DNA of 64,000 bases from positions 5,316,473 to 5,380,472 of the forward strand of contig OY811979.1 of NCBI GenBank assembly GCA_963681505.1, given 5' to 3'. Within the stretch, counting starts at the first letter, position 1, and each line of letters starts with the position of its first letter. Under the pieces are notes generated by a model. The model ran no database searches. It saw only the letters and a list, made by a program, of their open reading frames with translations, and was not told the DNA's origin. Position numbers and translations under genes: made by a program. Positions 1 to 11,496 of this stretch are shown in pieces. This DNA is from Eunapius fragilis. Taxonomy: Eukaryota > Porifera > Demospongiae > Spongillida > Spongillidae.

Positions 1-190
1 GTCCCCAGACCCAGATTCCCAACAGCTGCGGGTCACCGCTACGTGATCATACCCCCTCGCTTCTTGTATCGGGCCAGAAACCGACAGCAACCCCCCCCCC
101 CCCCCCCCTCCCCCGCCGCATTTCGTATCTGGCCAGAGGCCGACCCCACCCCAGCACACCCACCTTCCTGCCTCCCCCCCCCCCTTTAAA
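1..190. repeat. Dispersed repeat fragment with C-rich spacers
   Basis: The first 45 bases (CCCAGA..., CAGCTGCGGGT, CACCGCTACGTG) recur in slightly altered form at 1094-1160, so this is a copy of the same dispersed repeat, cut by the window edge. Inside it, GGCCAGAAACCGAC (about 74) and GGCCAGAGGCCGAC (about 131) are a short internal duplication separated by a C-run. No coding potential was seen. Confidence 0.5.
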
Positions 191-689
191 ACCTGGATCC
201 GCTGCTACGAATGATATGCTTGCGGCTAGGCACAGGCTTACTCAGGCAACGACAGTGAATCATCATCATCCAATGTCGACGTCAGGCAGAGAGGCGCTGG
301 CCTGTTCCGTCGTCTCCGGGCCGTCTCTGCCATTTGGTGGTCAATAGCGGTTTTTTTTTGGGGGGGGGGGGGGGGTATGGTGCGGGTTAAACTTAACACA
401 ACACCCTCCCCCCCCCAACCCTTCGATAATCTGTAGTGAATAAATCATTTCTTTACCTGCCACGCCCCTTTTATGCGTCACCAGTGTGTATAGTCTCGTT
501 CTCAGACAAACGTTTATATTATTTCCTAATTGTACACCCACATTGAAGCATAAAACTGACTCAGACATTCCATTCATTAAGGTGTGTGTGGGTGTATGCA
601 TGTGCTTAAAAGTACATGTTCAGATCATTGTGGTCTGTTAAGTCAAGAGATAAACAGGTCTAGAGTCATGCGCACTTCATACACACACC

Positions 690-692
690 AAG

Positions 693-742
<50 letters not shown>

Positions 743-970
743 TGCCATGATATACAGCAGGGCTGGCATGAACCTTTTCACTTAACTTATTGCTAAGGTA
801 TAGAGGCATCATGCAGCTATTCACCACTTTCATTAAATTCGATTCCATGTACTCCATGTATTTTATACATTTGGACCTAGTGTGAGAGAGTATGTGTGTT
901 GGGTGTGTATGTGTGTGTATGTTTGTGTCTGTGCATGTGTGTGTGTGTTTGCGTGCACGTGTGTGTGTGA
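690..970. repeat. (CA)n and (TG)n microsatellites flanking a unique stretch
   Basis: A (CA)n tract at about 696-742 and a degenerate (TG)n tract at about 895-970 form an inverted pair around roughly 150 bp of unique sequence. Open frames through them on both strands are low-complexity Thr-His or Cys-Val repeats and are not genes. Confidence 0.85.
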
Positions 971-1093
971 ACTCATGGGTACATGAGAGCAGTTGGATGT
1001 GAATAATATTACACTCAATTACTTTTCTCTCAGGATTTATATCTAACATTATAAAAGCACTTAGAATTGCTTGAATAAAGGTACCTACCTACA

Positions 1094-1165
1094 TAGTCTC
1101 GTACCCAGACCCTGGTTCCCACAGCTGCGGGTGGATGACATCACCGCTACGTGGAAAGAGGGTCT
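1094..1165 (+). repeat. TIR-like dispersed repeat (TAGTCTCGTACCCAG)
   Basis: The segment opens with TAGTCTCGTACCCAGACC and then matches the repeat at the left edge of the window. A related end reads in the opposite orientation at 7579-7598 (GGGAACGAGACTA). The two could be terminal inverted repeats of one DNA-transposon family. Nothing here shows they belong to a single copy. Confidence 0.4.
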
Positions 1166-1289
1166 GGAAGAATGCTCGCATCCAGTTGTTTCTGCGTGGG
1201 CGTTTGATTAAGCGTGACGTCATAGGTGTCACAGCGACACTCATTTGTTATCGCTTCATCATGTTATTCAATTCACGCGCCCTTAGAAG

Positions 1290-1516
1290 TATGGATTGCT
1301 GCAAACTACATGGTAGATATTGTAGATGAATTGCATAAATACATTCCAAAGACCACAAGTGTCCAGACCTTCCAAGTCAATACTGAAGGTGGAGGGTCAG
1401 AAGTTGTCCCCCTCAATATTGACCACTTCTACCACATTCTGATTGGTGGTGACCAGTTGACAGCTGCCAGAATTCGTTGTGGCCAAGGTATTCTCTCAAA
1501 CTCAGTAAATGGATGA
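1290..1516 (+). pseudogene. DUF6589-type element protein, C-terminal-region fragment
   Basis: The plus-strand frame contains HFYHILIGGDQLTAARIRCG and ends at a stop at about 1514. The GGDQLT block followed by a basic stretch is the signature I recall from DUF6589 proteins. These are multicopy, probably transposon-borne proteins in cnidarians, sponges, fish and fungi; their molecular function is unknown to me. Only about 75 codons are readable and no start, intron or partner exon is visible, so this is a fragment. A second fragment, covering a different part of the same family, lies at 11778-12460. The identification is from memory of the family and would need a profile search. Confidence 0.5.
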
Positions 1517-1743
1517 TAGTGTGTGAGGGACTTATTCCTATCATTGAAGACTGGCACACAAAACTGTGCAGTTACATGAAGGTAGTGTATGGTGAAGCTT
1601 GCATGTGAAAGGGGAGGGTTTAGATGGTGTGTACAATGTACATGATAGTAAAGAAGAGTAGACTACACAGAGCCATGTGTTAATGATATTCATTGGTATG
1701 AATTCACCACCACAGGTGAGATGGCATATCGAGAAATGAGCGG

Positions 1744-2007
1744 TCAACGGGAGCTCTTCATTAATTCGCGGTTTGCGTAATCACGACATATTTCCGTAAT
1801 CGTTCCATACACAGTATGGGCAAAGCATACCAAATGTTTTTTACAACTTAGCTCATGACAGAATGTTAGTGCGGCACATTTGGCAAGATTTTTAAACGCA
1901 ACATTATATTTTTCCCGAATAAGCCCTCGGTTCCATTGAATTGTACGGGCCTTTTTTTCAAATGTGCATGAAGTTAACGGGGTGAGTTCCTCATCACAAA
2001 ATTCCAC
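1744..2007 (-). CDS. Unrecognised 87-codon open frame
   Basis: An open minus-strand frame of 87 codons is rich in Lys, Cys and aromatic residues (HELSCKKHLVCFAHTVYG) and is not low complexity. I do not recognise it. It lies between a DUF6589 fragment and simple repeats, so a remnant of a mobile element is more likely than a host gene. No promoter, splice site or second exon could be tied to it. Confidence 0.2.
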   Translation of the reverse strand: MEFCDEELTPLTSCTFEKKARTIQWNRGLIREKYNVAFKNLAKCAALTFCHELSCKKHLVCFAHTVYGTITEICRDYANRELMKSSR

Positions 2008-2170
2008 AGTCTATAACGTCAAAACCTTAAAGCTGTACCGTTAGCTCATGACAAAAAAGTATAACTGATACACAATGCGACCATTCTCCGCTTTTAAACT
2101 TGCGTCTTCGTATTTGAAAATTCGGTTCCATACTCCACAGAAGTATTCCTTCTTGGATTTCATAGTGTCG

Positions 2171-2517
2171 CCGTCTCGTGCCCACAAAAATTGAAATACG
2201 GATGTAGTTTTATATGTCTGACGAGGGGGGGGGGGGGGGGGGGGGGGGGGTGGCTTACGCTCCAGATTAGGAGATTACGAGGTGTGTGTGTGTGTGAGTG
2301 TGTGTGTGTGCGAGTGCGGGGGGGGGGAGGATTGTGAAGCACAAAGACTTCCCCCACTGCCAAGTGGCAGACAGACAGAAACCTCCTGGCCTTTAACAAA
2401 GCAGTCTTCTGATAATGGCGAAGCGCTGGCTATCCTAGTTTTAATACAGCGCTCGACGTGGCGATTTCATTTTTAAAAAATAGGTAGTGCTCCGTCTCGT
2501 GCCCACAAAAATTGAAA
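2171..2517 (+). repeat. Pair of exact 26-bp direct repeats around a G-run and TG tract
   Basis: CCGTCTCGTGCCCACAAAAA and the following TTGAAA occur exactly at 2171-2196 and again at 2492-2517. Between them lie 26 consecutive G (2225-2250), a short (TG)n tract and about 200 bp of unique DNA. The repeats could be a long target duplication or two ends of one dispersed repeat. No ORF supports an autonomous element. Confidence 0.6.
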
Positions 2518-2848
2518 TTTGGAGGAAGTGTGCCGCGCGGTCTTTCCTGCTATTACTGCTAACGCTACTGACAACAAGGTTTGTTGCTCAATTTCAGTGC
2601 AGCTCATTTATATATTGTATGCAGGGACCACTGCATAGCAAAGTGGTCACTGAGTAGTAGTAGCTTGTTCAGCCGACAGCATGCGTATGTGACACTTTAT
2701 ATTCACGGCTGCCTGCTATTGGGTATATAGTGCCAGAGCTACCACTACGTCTCGGTACCCTACAGTGGCATGCGCTGTAACCTTGAGCACTAGCAGTGTG
2801 TTATAAGTCGTATAGCCGTGCGTGTAGTTCTAATCAATGCACACGGGA

Positions 2849-2869
2849 GGGGGGGGGGGGGGGGGGGGG
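2849..2869 (+). repeat. G21 homopolymer
   Basis: This is an uninterrupted run of about 21 G in otherwise ordinary AT-rich sequence. Its exact length in an assembly is unreliable. Confidence 0.9.
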
Positions 2870-4400
2870 TAATTGTAATGTTCTATCGCGTTTTGTTGTA
2901 CATGAGTTGGTCGCCAACCTTTCTCTATAAGGCATTACTTATATGTATGATCAATCGATGGAATATTTTGTGTCCCACAGCATTATAGTCATACTTGACG
3001 CCACAATCGTCTGCAATGAATTGCCACCCTCTATCAACAAAACACAGGTAATAAAAATATGTGGTACATGTAGATGTGAGGGTCATAAATGTATTGCTCA
3101 ATAGTTTAACGATAACCACTACTTCAGGCTCTGATAATCTGACCTATGGATCAGGTCCCTACTACAATACAATGTAGTGGACTACTTTGATAAATTTGTT
3201 AGCTTGAATTAAGGGAGGGTGCATGTGAGACATGATATGGAAGTGGTATGAAGAGACTTCAGTCTCTCAGTCTGCTCTGTCCCAACATTAAATATAAAAA
3301 TAAATTATGGTTAGTAATACATTATATACTTATGGCTGAGCCATTTTGAAATGCTCCCAAACCAACATCATTGGGTTCACATGGAATAGTTGACATTATT
3401 ATCACATATTGGTCCATTACCAACTTAGCCACACTATCCTGTACTCAAACGTAATGGTGTGCACTGGTATGTGAGCAAAGCTGCAATCAGAAAACGTGTG
3501 ACCTTTTTTTCCAATTGAAAGTGTGCAATGGAGCCGTTCTGTCTGGCATGCACGTGTGCAGCATTGGTGCAATGTTGGAAGCAAAGGATGGCTATTATGG
3601 GTGGTGGGTAAGTCCTAGTTAGCTAAGGGATAGTGTCCAACAATTTGTGCAAAACATGTAACTAAATGTAACAAAATCCTTTAACCAAAATCCTGACATT
3701 ACATATAAAGAGTTTTGCAGCCTTTGATCATATGTGCTATACTTAATAAGGGTGCACCTCCCTCCCTAAATCATGCTATGTTGAGTTGATGTTATCTTTC
3801 CATAAATAGTTTGGTCACACCTGGAGAATAAAACACTCTCTGCCTGGCTTATAGGGCAAAGGGTTGTGTAAACAACTACCTCTGCTGATATTTAATAGGA
3901 TCAAATTAACACACTGGCCACTACATCTCAAAATGAACTTGAATTTGTACCATTCGAAATGGTTGGATTTATAGGCATGGCTACATGTATGTGTGGTTGT
4001 TTTAATGCGAGGTATGTGCATGGCTAAATGTGAATCCCCAATTCTCCATCACTCTCTCTCTCTTTCCCTGTTCTTCCATCTTTCTATCTCTCCCAAAGGT
4101 GGCGTAGCACGCAGATGACAGATTGAGTGAGCATGATTCAAAACAAAGTATTGTTTGGTGCCGGAACGTAAGACTTAGGCTGTTCTTAGTGCATGTGTAC
4201 TTCAGTGTGTGTGTATTTGGTGGTGCATTTATGTGTGAATGTGTGTGCATGTGTGTGTGTGTGTGTGTGTTTCTTTGTGTTTATGTGTGTGCGCATGTTT
4301 CTTTGTGTATGTATGTATTGGTATTTGTGTGTGGGGTGCATGCGTGCTTTAATGTGTGAAAAATACTCCTAGTATATGGGACACTTTATGACAAAACCAG
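2870..4400. other. No gene recognised
   Basis: This stretch is AT-rich intergenic or intronic sequence. It holds scattered TG-rich patches (4200-4340), a TCTC tract (4050-4090) and short frames without family resemblance. A phrase at about 3520-3610 (GAVLSGMHVCSIGAMLEAKD) is open and could be an exon, but no convincing splice pair was found. Confidence 0.5.
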
Positions 4401-4589
4401 GTTTGTGGTATATAAAATATAACGATCATAAACTAGCATCAATTTCAAACCCACATATCTTCCAAGCTAAACCCATGTCCTTCCTGTTTTCAGTACTTAT
4501 TGCCACATCAGTATTTAATTCTATTTTTACACACCGTGAGCTCCTTACACTAGTCCGTACTAATATTTGGTAACCTTAAGGGTTAAGAA

Positions 4590-5125
4590 CGTATAAACTG
4601 GACTGGTGTGTGCTGGTTTGGTGTGTTGTTAATGTGCAGGACTGGCGTGTTACAAGCATGTACTGGACTGGTGTGTTGGATGTACTGGACTGGTGTGTTG
4701 TATGTACTGGACTGGTGTGTTGCATGTACTGGACTGGTGTGTTGCATGTACTGGACTGGTGTGTTGTATGTACTGGACTGGTGTGTTGTATGTACTGGAC
4801 TGGTGTGTTGTATGTACTGGACTGGTGTGTTGTATGTACTGGACTGGTGTGTTGTATATACTGGACTGGTGTGTTGTATGTACTGGACTGGTGTGTTGTA
4901 TGTACTGGACTGGTGTGTTGTATGTACTGGACTGGTGTGTTGTATGTACTGGACTGGTGTGTTGTATGTACTGGACTGGTGTGTTGGATGTTCTGGACTG
5001 GTGAGTTGGTCTGGTGTATAGAAAGTTCTGGACAAGTGTGTTTTATGTACTGGACTTGTGTTCATAAGAATATAAGTGTGTTGTCTGTGCTGTTGTATGC
5101 ACTGGACGAGTATTTTGTATGTCTT
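4590..5125 (+). repeat. 22-bp minisatellite (ACTGGACTGGTGTGTTG)
   Basis: About 16 near-identical 22-bp units run from about 4661 to 5010, with decayed units on both flanks. Differences between units are mostly one base near the end (TTGTA, TTGCA, TTGGA). The array forms the inner part of the left arm of the surrounding fold-back. Confidence 0.95.
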
Positions 5126-5347
5126 AAATGAGAGACTTTGCATTTCGTCATAGCAAACTGTGTGTGCTTGTGTGGGTATTATATGTGTGCGTTTTTTTGT
5201 TATGTACATGACTGGAAGGAAGCCTTGATAGTGGCTGTGAAACCCTATCTCAATAGATTTGTAAGGTATGGGCCACTGGAAAGTTTATATGCTGAGCTAT
5301 TCACACATATGGCTTCATATACCATGGCTTCCCCAAGGCTTCATTAC

Positions 5348-5352
<5 letters not shown>

Positions 5353-5443
<91 letters not shown>

Positions 5444-5490
5444 GGTGTGTGTGTTTGTGTGTAGGGTGTGTGTGTGTGTGTGTGTGTAGG
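5353..5490. repeat. (GT)n microsatellite
   Basis: About 90 bp of uninterrupted GT is followed by GT interrupted by TAGGG. It lies in the spacer of the fold-back. Confidence 0.95.
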
Positions 5491-5915
5491 GGGATCTCAC
5501 CTAAATTTAAAAATTCTGAGGATGGTACACTGGTGTCTAGTACTTCTCACCACCACCCTCCCTCTTTAATAAAGGAACAGGGGCACTGCTCCACCCCCTT
5601 TCCTCCCCCCTCATACAACATACCAGTCGAGTACATACAACACGGCACATACAGTGTATTATGTACCAGGGATTTACCGCCAAGTTTGCAACAGGGGTGG
5701 GTTTTGGAATATATAAAAATATAGGGGGGTGAAAGTCTTCCCTCTGCACTGTTACATGGTATGCCATGGAGTTTTAGCATGTAAACCAGGGGGTGGTTAG
5801 TCAAATTAGTGGCAAACCAGGGGGTGGGTAGGGGGTGGGAGCGGTATATCCCTGTGTACTGGACTGGTGTGTTGAACTGTACTGGTATATGTACTGGGCT
5901 GGTGTTTTGGACTGG

Positions 5916-6046
5916 TATGGCCAGTCCAGTACATACAACACACCAGTCCAGTGCATACAACACACCAGTTCAGTACATACAACACACCAGTCCAGTACAT
6001 ACAACGCACCAGTCCAGTACATACAATACACCAGTCCAGCACATAG
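5916..6046 (-). repeat. Inverted copy of the 22-bp minisatellite
   Basis: About 5-6 units of the unit found at 4590-5125 occur in reverse complement (CAGTCCAGTACATACAACAC). A few forward units directly precede it (5858-5915), so the two orientations meet at about 5920 and could form a hairpin. Confidence 0.95.
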
Positions 6047-6725
6047 ATGGATGGATCTCTTCTAAAATAAAGAATGGTGTGGCAATAAGTCCTGAAAATA
6101 GGAAGGACGTTTTTAGCTTGAAAGACATGTGGGTTTGAAATTGATGTGTGGTTTTGTAGGCCACTGCATGAAGCATCCATTTAACCACAAATTTGACAGA
6201 GAGCTGATAATCCTAAACTGTGCTTCTGGGTTTGTCTCTGTCTTTGTATTATTGCATGATTTTTGAAATAGATGCTGGCCTCATGAAGGCACTTGCCCAG
6301 GAGACTACTGCTGATGTCAGATTTCCATCTTAATGTGCCCCTCCTCCATGTGTGTATGTGTGTGTGTTCAGAGCCATGCCTACCAACCCATATTGGAGTA
6401 CGGTCTGGAGAAGAGAATGGAGGTCACTAATATGTGCAGGAATCAAACTTTTTATGTATGTGTGTTAAATTTGTTTGGTAGTGTGACCATTTCAGTTCTC
6501 TCCACATATACTGATTTCTGTCGCAATGAGCAAATGCCACAAATAGCTCAGCACAGCATGAGGGGACTTTCATGATGATTCACAAGTGTGTGTAAGGCAT
6601 GGCATGGGACATTGTCCTGCCTGACAAAATTGTCTACATGAGATGTGACAATCAATTTGGGATCTGTTTACACAACATGACCACTACTGATGTGATGTGG
6701 TCAAGAAACCTTATGAGCATGCAAC

Positions 6726-6763
<38 letters not shown>

Positions 6764-6764
<1 letters not shown>

Positions 6765-6960
6765 AAGATTCCTGCCTAAGATCTTGACCAGATCTTGCCC
6801 AACTTGCCCAAGGTGCCAAGATTATGCCAGCCAAGATCTTACCCAAGATATGACAAGATCTCAGCCTCCTAGCAAGATCTAGGTCTCCTGCCAAGATCTT
6901 GCTCTTCTTGGCAAGAATCTTACCCAAAAACTTTTGGCTGGGACCAGATCCCTGAATATG
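6764..6960. repeat. Degenerate repeat built on AAGATCTTG
   Basis: The palindrome CAAGATCTTG and variants (CCAAGATC, GCAAGATCT) recur about every 15-25 bp. The spacing is irregular, so this is not a simple tandem array. It starts right after a (CA)n tract. Confidence 0.7.
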
Positions 6961-7215
6961 CATCACTGCATGCATGAATTGCTATCACACAACAAGGGTT
7001 ATGTTTTAAAGTACAGGCCCTGGCCTGCTATGACGTTATCAACGTGACGTCACAGTATCTTAGAGCGTACAAATATAATAAAACGGTAGCCATATATATC
7101 TTGAAAGAGAACTACGGCAATGCATGGGTTGCCAAGGCTATAGGGCCGGGGTTGCCGCTTAAGTTCTTGGTAAACGGGTAGTATATGTCGCGGCCGAAGT
7201 CCGAGTTTTGTTATT

Positions 7216-7765
7216 AATATTATTAATAATTGATACACATCCACCTCTTGTCGGATGGGTGGGGGGCTGCTATTGGCTTGACACGTTAAGCCGGGTTTAC
7301 AATATGACGCTAGCTGAATGTTGCGTCAGCGTCAGTGCCCGCGTCGTCGAATCGTCATATTGTAAACAATTAAAGTGACGTGACACTGACGCCGACGCTG
7401 AAGCTAGAATAGCGTCATGTCACGTTAGTGACGCTGGGGTATACAATGAATATGACGATTCACCGACGCTGACGATTAGTTAGCGTCCTCTTGTAAACAG
7501 AATAGGAGTTTATTAACTACGCGCAATTAAAATTGCATTAATTGAGCAGTTATATTTAAATTGTAATTACCAGTTACCCTGGCCCGGGAACGAGACTACG
7601 ACGGTAATTATTTTTTTGTCTTGATTTTTGTATAACATTGCTTTATTGCAACGCAATAAAAACTACAATTCAAATTCAGACAAATTTTTAGAATTTTCCG
7701 AGGTCATTTAGAATTCAATTTGAAATAAAATGCAAGATGACCGCCGATGTATGGGCGATTTCTCC
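7216..7765 (+). repeat. Dispersed repeat, copy 1 (split by a MITE)
   Basis: Left block: CATCCACCTCTTGTCGGATG at about 7230. Right block: 7505-7765, through GAGTTTATTAAC, GTCTTGATTTTTGTATAAC and GCAAGATGACCGCCGATGT. Both match 11497-11795 at about 85%. In the second copy the blocks are adjacent, so the 7291-7500 segment here is a later insertion. In copy 2 the repeat runs straight into a DUF6589-type coding region, so it may be the 5' part of that element. Confidence 0.8.
7291..7500. mobile_element. MITE with TGACGC repeats, nested in copy 1
   Basis: GTTTACAATATGACG at 7295-7309 returns as an exact reverse complement at 7353-7367, and TTGTAAACAG ends the segment. Inside are many TGACG/CGTCA motifs in both orientations. 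It is absent from the matching place in the copy at 11497-11795, which supports an insertion. Clean target duplications were not found. Confidence 0.7.
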
Positions 7766-8104
7766 ATAAGTGATAAACAGATCTTGTTAGGACTGATATT
7801 TGTTTTATGGGACACAAATATAAGGCATCGTCTCCCTGTCTGAAGTAATCTCTGTGGATGCTCTCACAGCCTCACCCGTCCACCAAAGGGTATACTGTCA
7901 AAGAAACTAGAGGACCCACCAGTTCTCATTGTTGTTGAAAGCATCATCACCTGCTGACAAGGCTCGGCTGCTCTCTGTGTCAGCACCTCATGCTGCATCC
8001 TGGCTTCTGGTCACACCTCCTAGTCTTGACCTGAACTTTGAACCCAATGAACTGTAATTCTCCATCCAATGGTGGCTAGGGATGGAGATGGCTAGAGGCT
8101 CCTC

Positions 8105-8335
8105 ATGTTCTTTGTGCCCTGGCGCTACTACCTGTAAACAGGGTGGTGATGCTGTCACTGCATGGCCACAACCATCTGCATAACGTGTATGTTGAGTTCT
8201 GCCATCGTGCCCATCTTCCAGGAGTGAGAGTAGAGTCGGGCAGTACCATTACACCAGACCTAAGCCGTACCCAGCCAGCGGATGTACTTGTCCTCGATTG
8301 GGAGAGAGGGAATACATCCACTGGCCGGGCGGCTT
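8105..8335 (+). pseudogene. Mobile-element protein fragment (RPADVL-type)
   Basis: The plus-strand frame reads GHNHLHNVYVEFCHRAHL, then TPDLSRTQPADVLVLDW. The blocks 'HN.L...VE.C.RA' and 'TRPADVLVP.W' are ones I recall from a multicopy protein type in cnidarian and sponge gene sets, usually next to reverse-transcriptase-like genes. The family usually continues with a hydrophobic AAFDFTVT block, which is missing here. About 70 codons are readable. Assignment is tentative. Confidence 0.35.
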
Positions 8336-8559
8336 AAGTCTGGTGTACTGCCAAGATGGACATGGTGGCAGAACGCAGATGGTTGTACAACAATGGTTGT
8401 ACAATTTTACAACGGTAGCAGAAGAAAGGAGGGTGAGTGTTAACTATGTAATTGCTGGTGTTAACAGCAAAGACAGTGTACAAATGAGCTGCAAACTCTT
8501 GGCAGGTATATGAGCTCCTTGTTTTCTTTTCCCTAGCCTCCACCAAGAAGCGGCCACAC

Positions 8560-9845
8560 ACTCTCTTTGACTTTCGTTATGTGGTACTCCATCCAAAGCA
8601 ACACCTATTATTCATATAAAACAAATGTCCTAGTTCTGAACATTGTATATATGCTCTCCCAAGTGTGTTGTTGAGTGTTTATAATCACGGATCCTGTTCT
8701 GTGGGTTAGTTCGATCGTACACCAAGCTTGAAGTAGACCCACCGAAGTTACATGGGCGTAAATACTGGCTGCGTGTAACTATTAATCAAATCAACTGCTC
8801 TTGCGCGTTGATACTTTTTTTTTTACTAGACTGGTAGGATGTGTGCGGGAGCTATTTATTTGAGCGGAATTACTTAGAACATGTGGCTCGCCAAACAGAC
8901 ATGCATAATGCAAGGTACGAACATTACAGCTTTTGGCTTACACAGTATCGTCACATCATGCAGACAAGAGTGTAACCTACCAGGCCACCCACACCTACAT
9001 GTACACAGACCATCACCTACACACTATGATGACATACCAGTACACCTCACACATGTGGATACTCAGCAGCAAAAATATGACCAAATGGCTGGATGTTATA
9101 TTATTACATGTACAGGCATCTGTATTGCTACACACTCAACAGGTCAGTTTTTATAAAGTGGGAAGGAAAAGTTTACATAATCACCCACAACTACCTATAT
9201 ACATAGTTCTTATCTAAAAGACCAAGCCTCCTGTCTGCTTTCAGCAAGTCCATCAATACCAGCAACTATCCACATTCACACATACAGTTCTTACACCACC
9301 AAATACAAATGCCAAGCACACCACAAATCTACATGCATGCATCACATGAAGTCTGCAGAGCCTTGTAGCTACTTGATGACCACACAAAGGCTGCAATGTC
9401 CCTTCTATTTGATTTGTTGCTGAAGCTTTTTGTCATGCTGGCTGTATCACATTGACCATACAGCCATCTAGGGAGCATTTCATGTGGAGTAGGAAAAATA
9501 AATAAAAAGAACTGTTAGTGTTCTTAGCCTATCCTGTTGATCACTACCCCTCTATGTTGGGCAGATGACCTTTGATAGGGGTAGGCTAAGAACACATGTA
9601 AGGCAGAATTATGGGTACATGTATGAAGGGAACTGCATATGTTATCTTGTTGTTACATGTAGTACATATGAGTAGGTGTATGGGGTGCATGCCATATTGT
9701 TGCCCCTTGGCAATAAGTGATATAACCTCAGAGTTGCCTTAGCAACGAATTTTTTAAATTCCCCCTCTAAGGTTTTTATCAAAGAAACCCCATGTGTGGG
9801 ACTGGTAGTGTTCACTGTTATGCTCACTGTTCTAGTGTGTGATGT
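8560..9845. other. No gene recognised
   Basis: This is AT-rich sequence with short uninformative frames. I see no repeats other than scattered ACATGTA motifs. Confidence 0.5.
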
Positions 9846-9846
9846 G

Positions 9847-9848
<2 letters not shown>

Positions 9849-9907
<59 letters not shown>
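9849..9907. repeat. (GT)n microsatellite
   Basis: About 58 bp of uninterrupted GT. Reading frames through it are not genes. Confidence 0.95.
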
Positions 9908-9910
<3 letters not shown>

Positions 9911-10440
9911 TTAAACTCATGTTGGTCTAATGATCTGTCGGCTAGGTGGTTGGCCAGCTATACGCTAGGGTGCTGGTGTGCCCGTGGGGTAACCTGGTGT
10001 GTACATGCTGTTATTAAGGGATAACAAGTGACACAATCCATCATCGAGAAAAAACATCAGTGAGGGGGGGGGGGGGAGACAAATGTAAGTTGAAACTTTT
10101 AGGAGGACTTTATACCAAGCGAGCCAATTCTGTGCATGGGTTGTGTAACTTGTTATCCCTTCATTGCCAAGAGGGGGCAAAAATATGGGAGGTGTGGGGC
10201 ACTCCCGCCCCATCAATGAAACTATGCTGGTGTGTAGGGGTCATTGGGAATGTACACACTGTTGCTAGTGTGTACTGGTATGTGGTTGGTGGAGAATATG
10301 AGTTGGGTGTGTATGTTGATGGGGTCATATAGTTGTGTTATGCTGGGAGTGTATGCTCATGTTGGGGGTGAAAAATGTTATTTGATGTGTTGGGTGAGTA
10401 ATATAGAATTCTGAGTGTGACTGTGTTTTGAGTCATGGGC

Positions 10441-10678
10441 AACCCCCCCCCCCCCCCACCCCCCCCCCCCTTTTGAGACTCAATGGCGCCCCACCCCAAC
10501 CCCTTGTAATAAATGCTTGTTAAATAATTTAACCCCTGTCCCAGTATTGATTTCTACTTACATGCGCCTCCCCCCTGCCCACCTCCCTACATAGGCGGCG
10601 CTGACGCTACGGCAAGTACGGCGAACGCTGTAGCACTTTTTGTTACACCCCTGCTCATATATTGAAGACCCTCTTTCC

Positions 10679-10713
<35 letters not shown>

Positions 10714-10800
10714 AGTCCGCCGTATCACTTTTTTATTGCTCCGCCGCCACTGCCCTATAATTGGTGCCCTCCCTCTCCTCTGCCCCCCCCCCCCCCCCCT
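10441..10800. repeat. Cluster of C homopolymers
   Basis: C-runs lie at about 10443-10470 (interrupted by one A), 10680-10713 (34 C) and 10783-10799. The proline/glycine ORFs across them are artefacts of the runs. Confidence 0.9.
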
Positions 10801-10839
10801 CCTTCTAGAAAAGCTGGGGGCACCCATGGAGTGCACACT

Positions 10840-11490
10840 GTTAGTATCTGTGGGTTATGTGTGTGATGGTGAGTATAATACTTGTGCAGGACAACATTAA
10901 CTCACCTGTATGCTTGATCACATGGTGGCCATGTTGCCTGAAGTCATACTAGCTGATGTTTCCCAGGAGATAAAGCCAGTATGCTAAAACCCAAGCACCA
11001 TACAATGGTAGATGTAAAGAGCATAGCATACATGTATATACAAATTTATGCACCCCAAGAAGCCACAAGACACATAAGCAAAAAGGATACTCAAGCATTA
11101 AATAATTTGAGACTCACCGTTCCTTTCATATACATGTAGCACGGACCACCCCTATTAGGCCCATACGAATATGCGCTCCTAACTTTTAATACGGCTATTT
11201 TCAGACAGTACAATACGAACAGGTTGATATCAAAGGATGAGGTCATGATTGTGGCAGTTCCTGAATTATGGGGGAAGCAAATTGAATTGGCTGGAAGGAG
11301 TACAGTATGCGATCGCAGTCCCCGGCACCCATAGGTGTCAGCGCGTTAAGTTACAACTAGCGAACGTGGCGTGACCTATATGTATGCATAGTACTGATGC
11401 ATATCCGCCACTTCTGTAACAGTAACAATGTGCCATTCTGCACTTAGCAACAATCCGCAATTGTACTTTACAAAAATGTGGTTGGCCGTC
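10840..11490. other. No gene recognised
   Basis: This is unique AT-rich sequence with several ACATGTA motifs. No exon, repeat or RNA gene could be supported. Confidence 0.5.
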
Positions 11491-11496
11491 TATGTG

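Larger units (their letters stand above)
4402..6191. mobile_element. Large fold-back (inverted-repeat) element with minisatellite arms
   Basis: The sequence at 4434-4525 returns as its reverse complement at 6064-6146 with about 85-90% identity by eye (shared blocks TTTCAAACCCACAT, AAGCTAAA, ACTTATTGCCACA). Directly inside each arm lies the same 22-bp minisatellite: forward at 4590-5125 and inverted at 5916-6046. Outermost TTTGTGGT (4402) and ACCACAAA (6191) may mark the ends. The spacer holds a long (TG)n tract and short GGGGTGG repeats. No protein is encoded; apparent ORFs of Tyr-Trp-Thr-Gly type are minisatellite translations. It resembles Foldback-type elements or long hairpin MITEs. Confidence 0.65.

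Noticed and set aside
4583-5209. 208-codon and 173-codon ORFs of Tyr-Trp-Thr-Gly-Val type
   Set aside because: Translations of a 22-bp minisatellite that stays open in several frames on both strands.
7261-7500. Cyclic-AMP response element cluster (many TGACG/CGTCA)
   Set aside because: The motifs are internal repeats of a MITE absent from the sister copy, so a host regulatory cluster is not supported.
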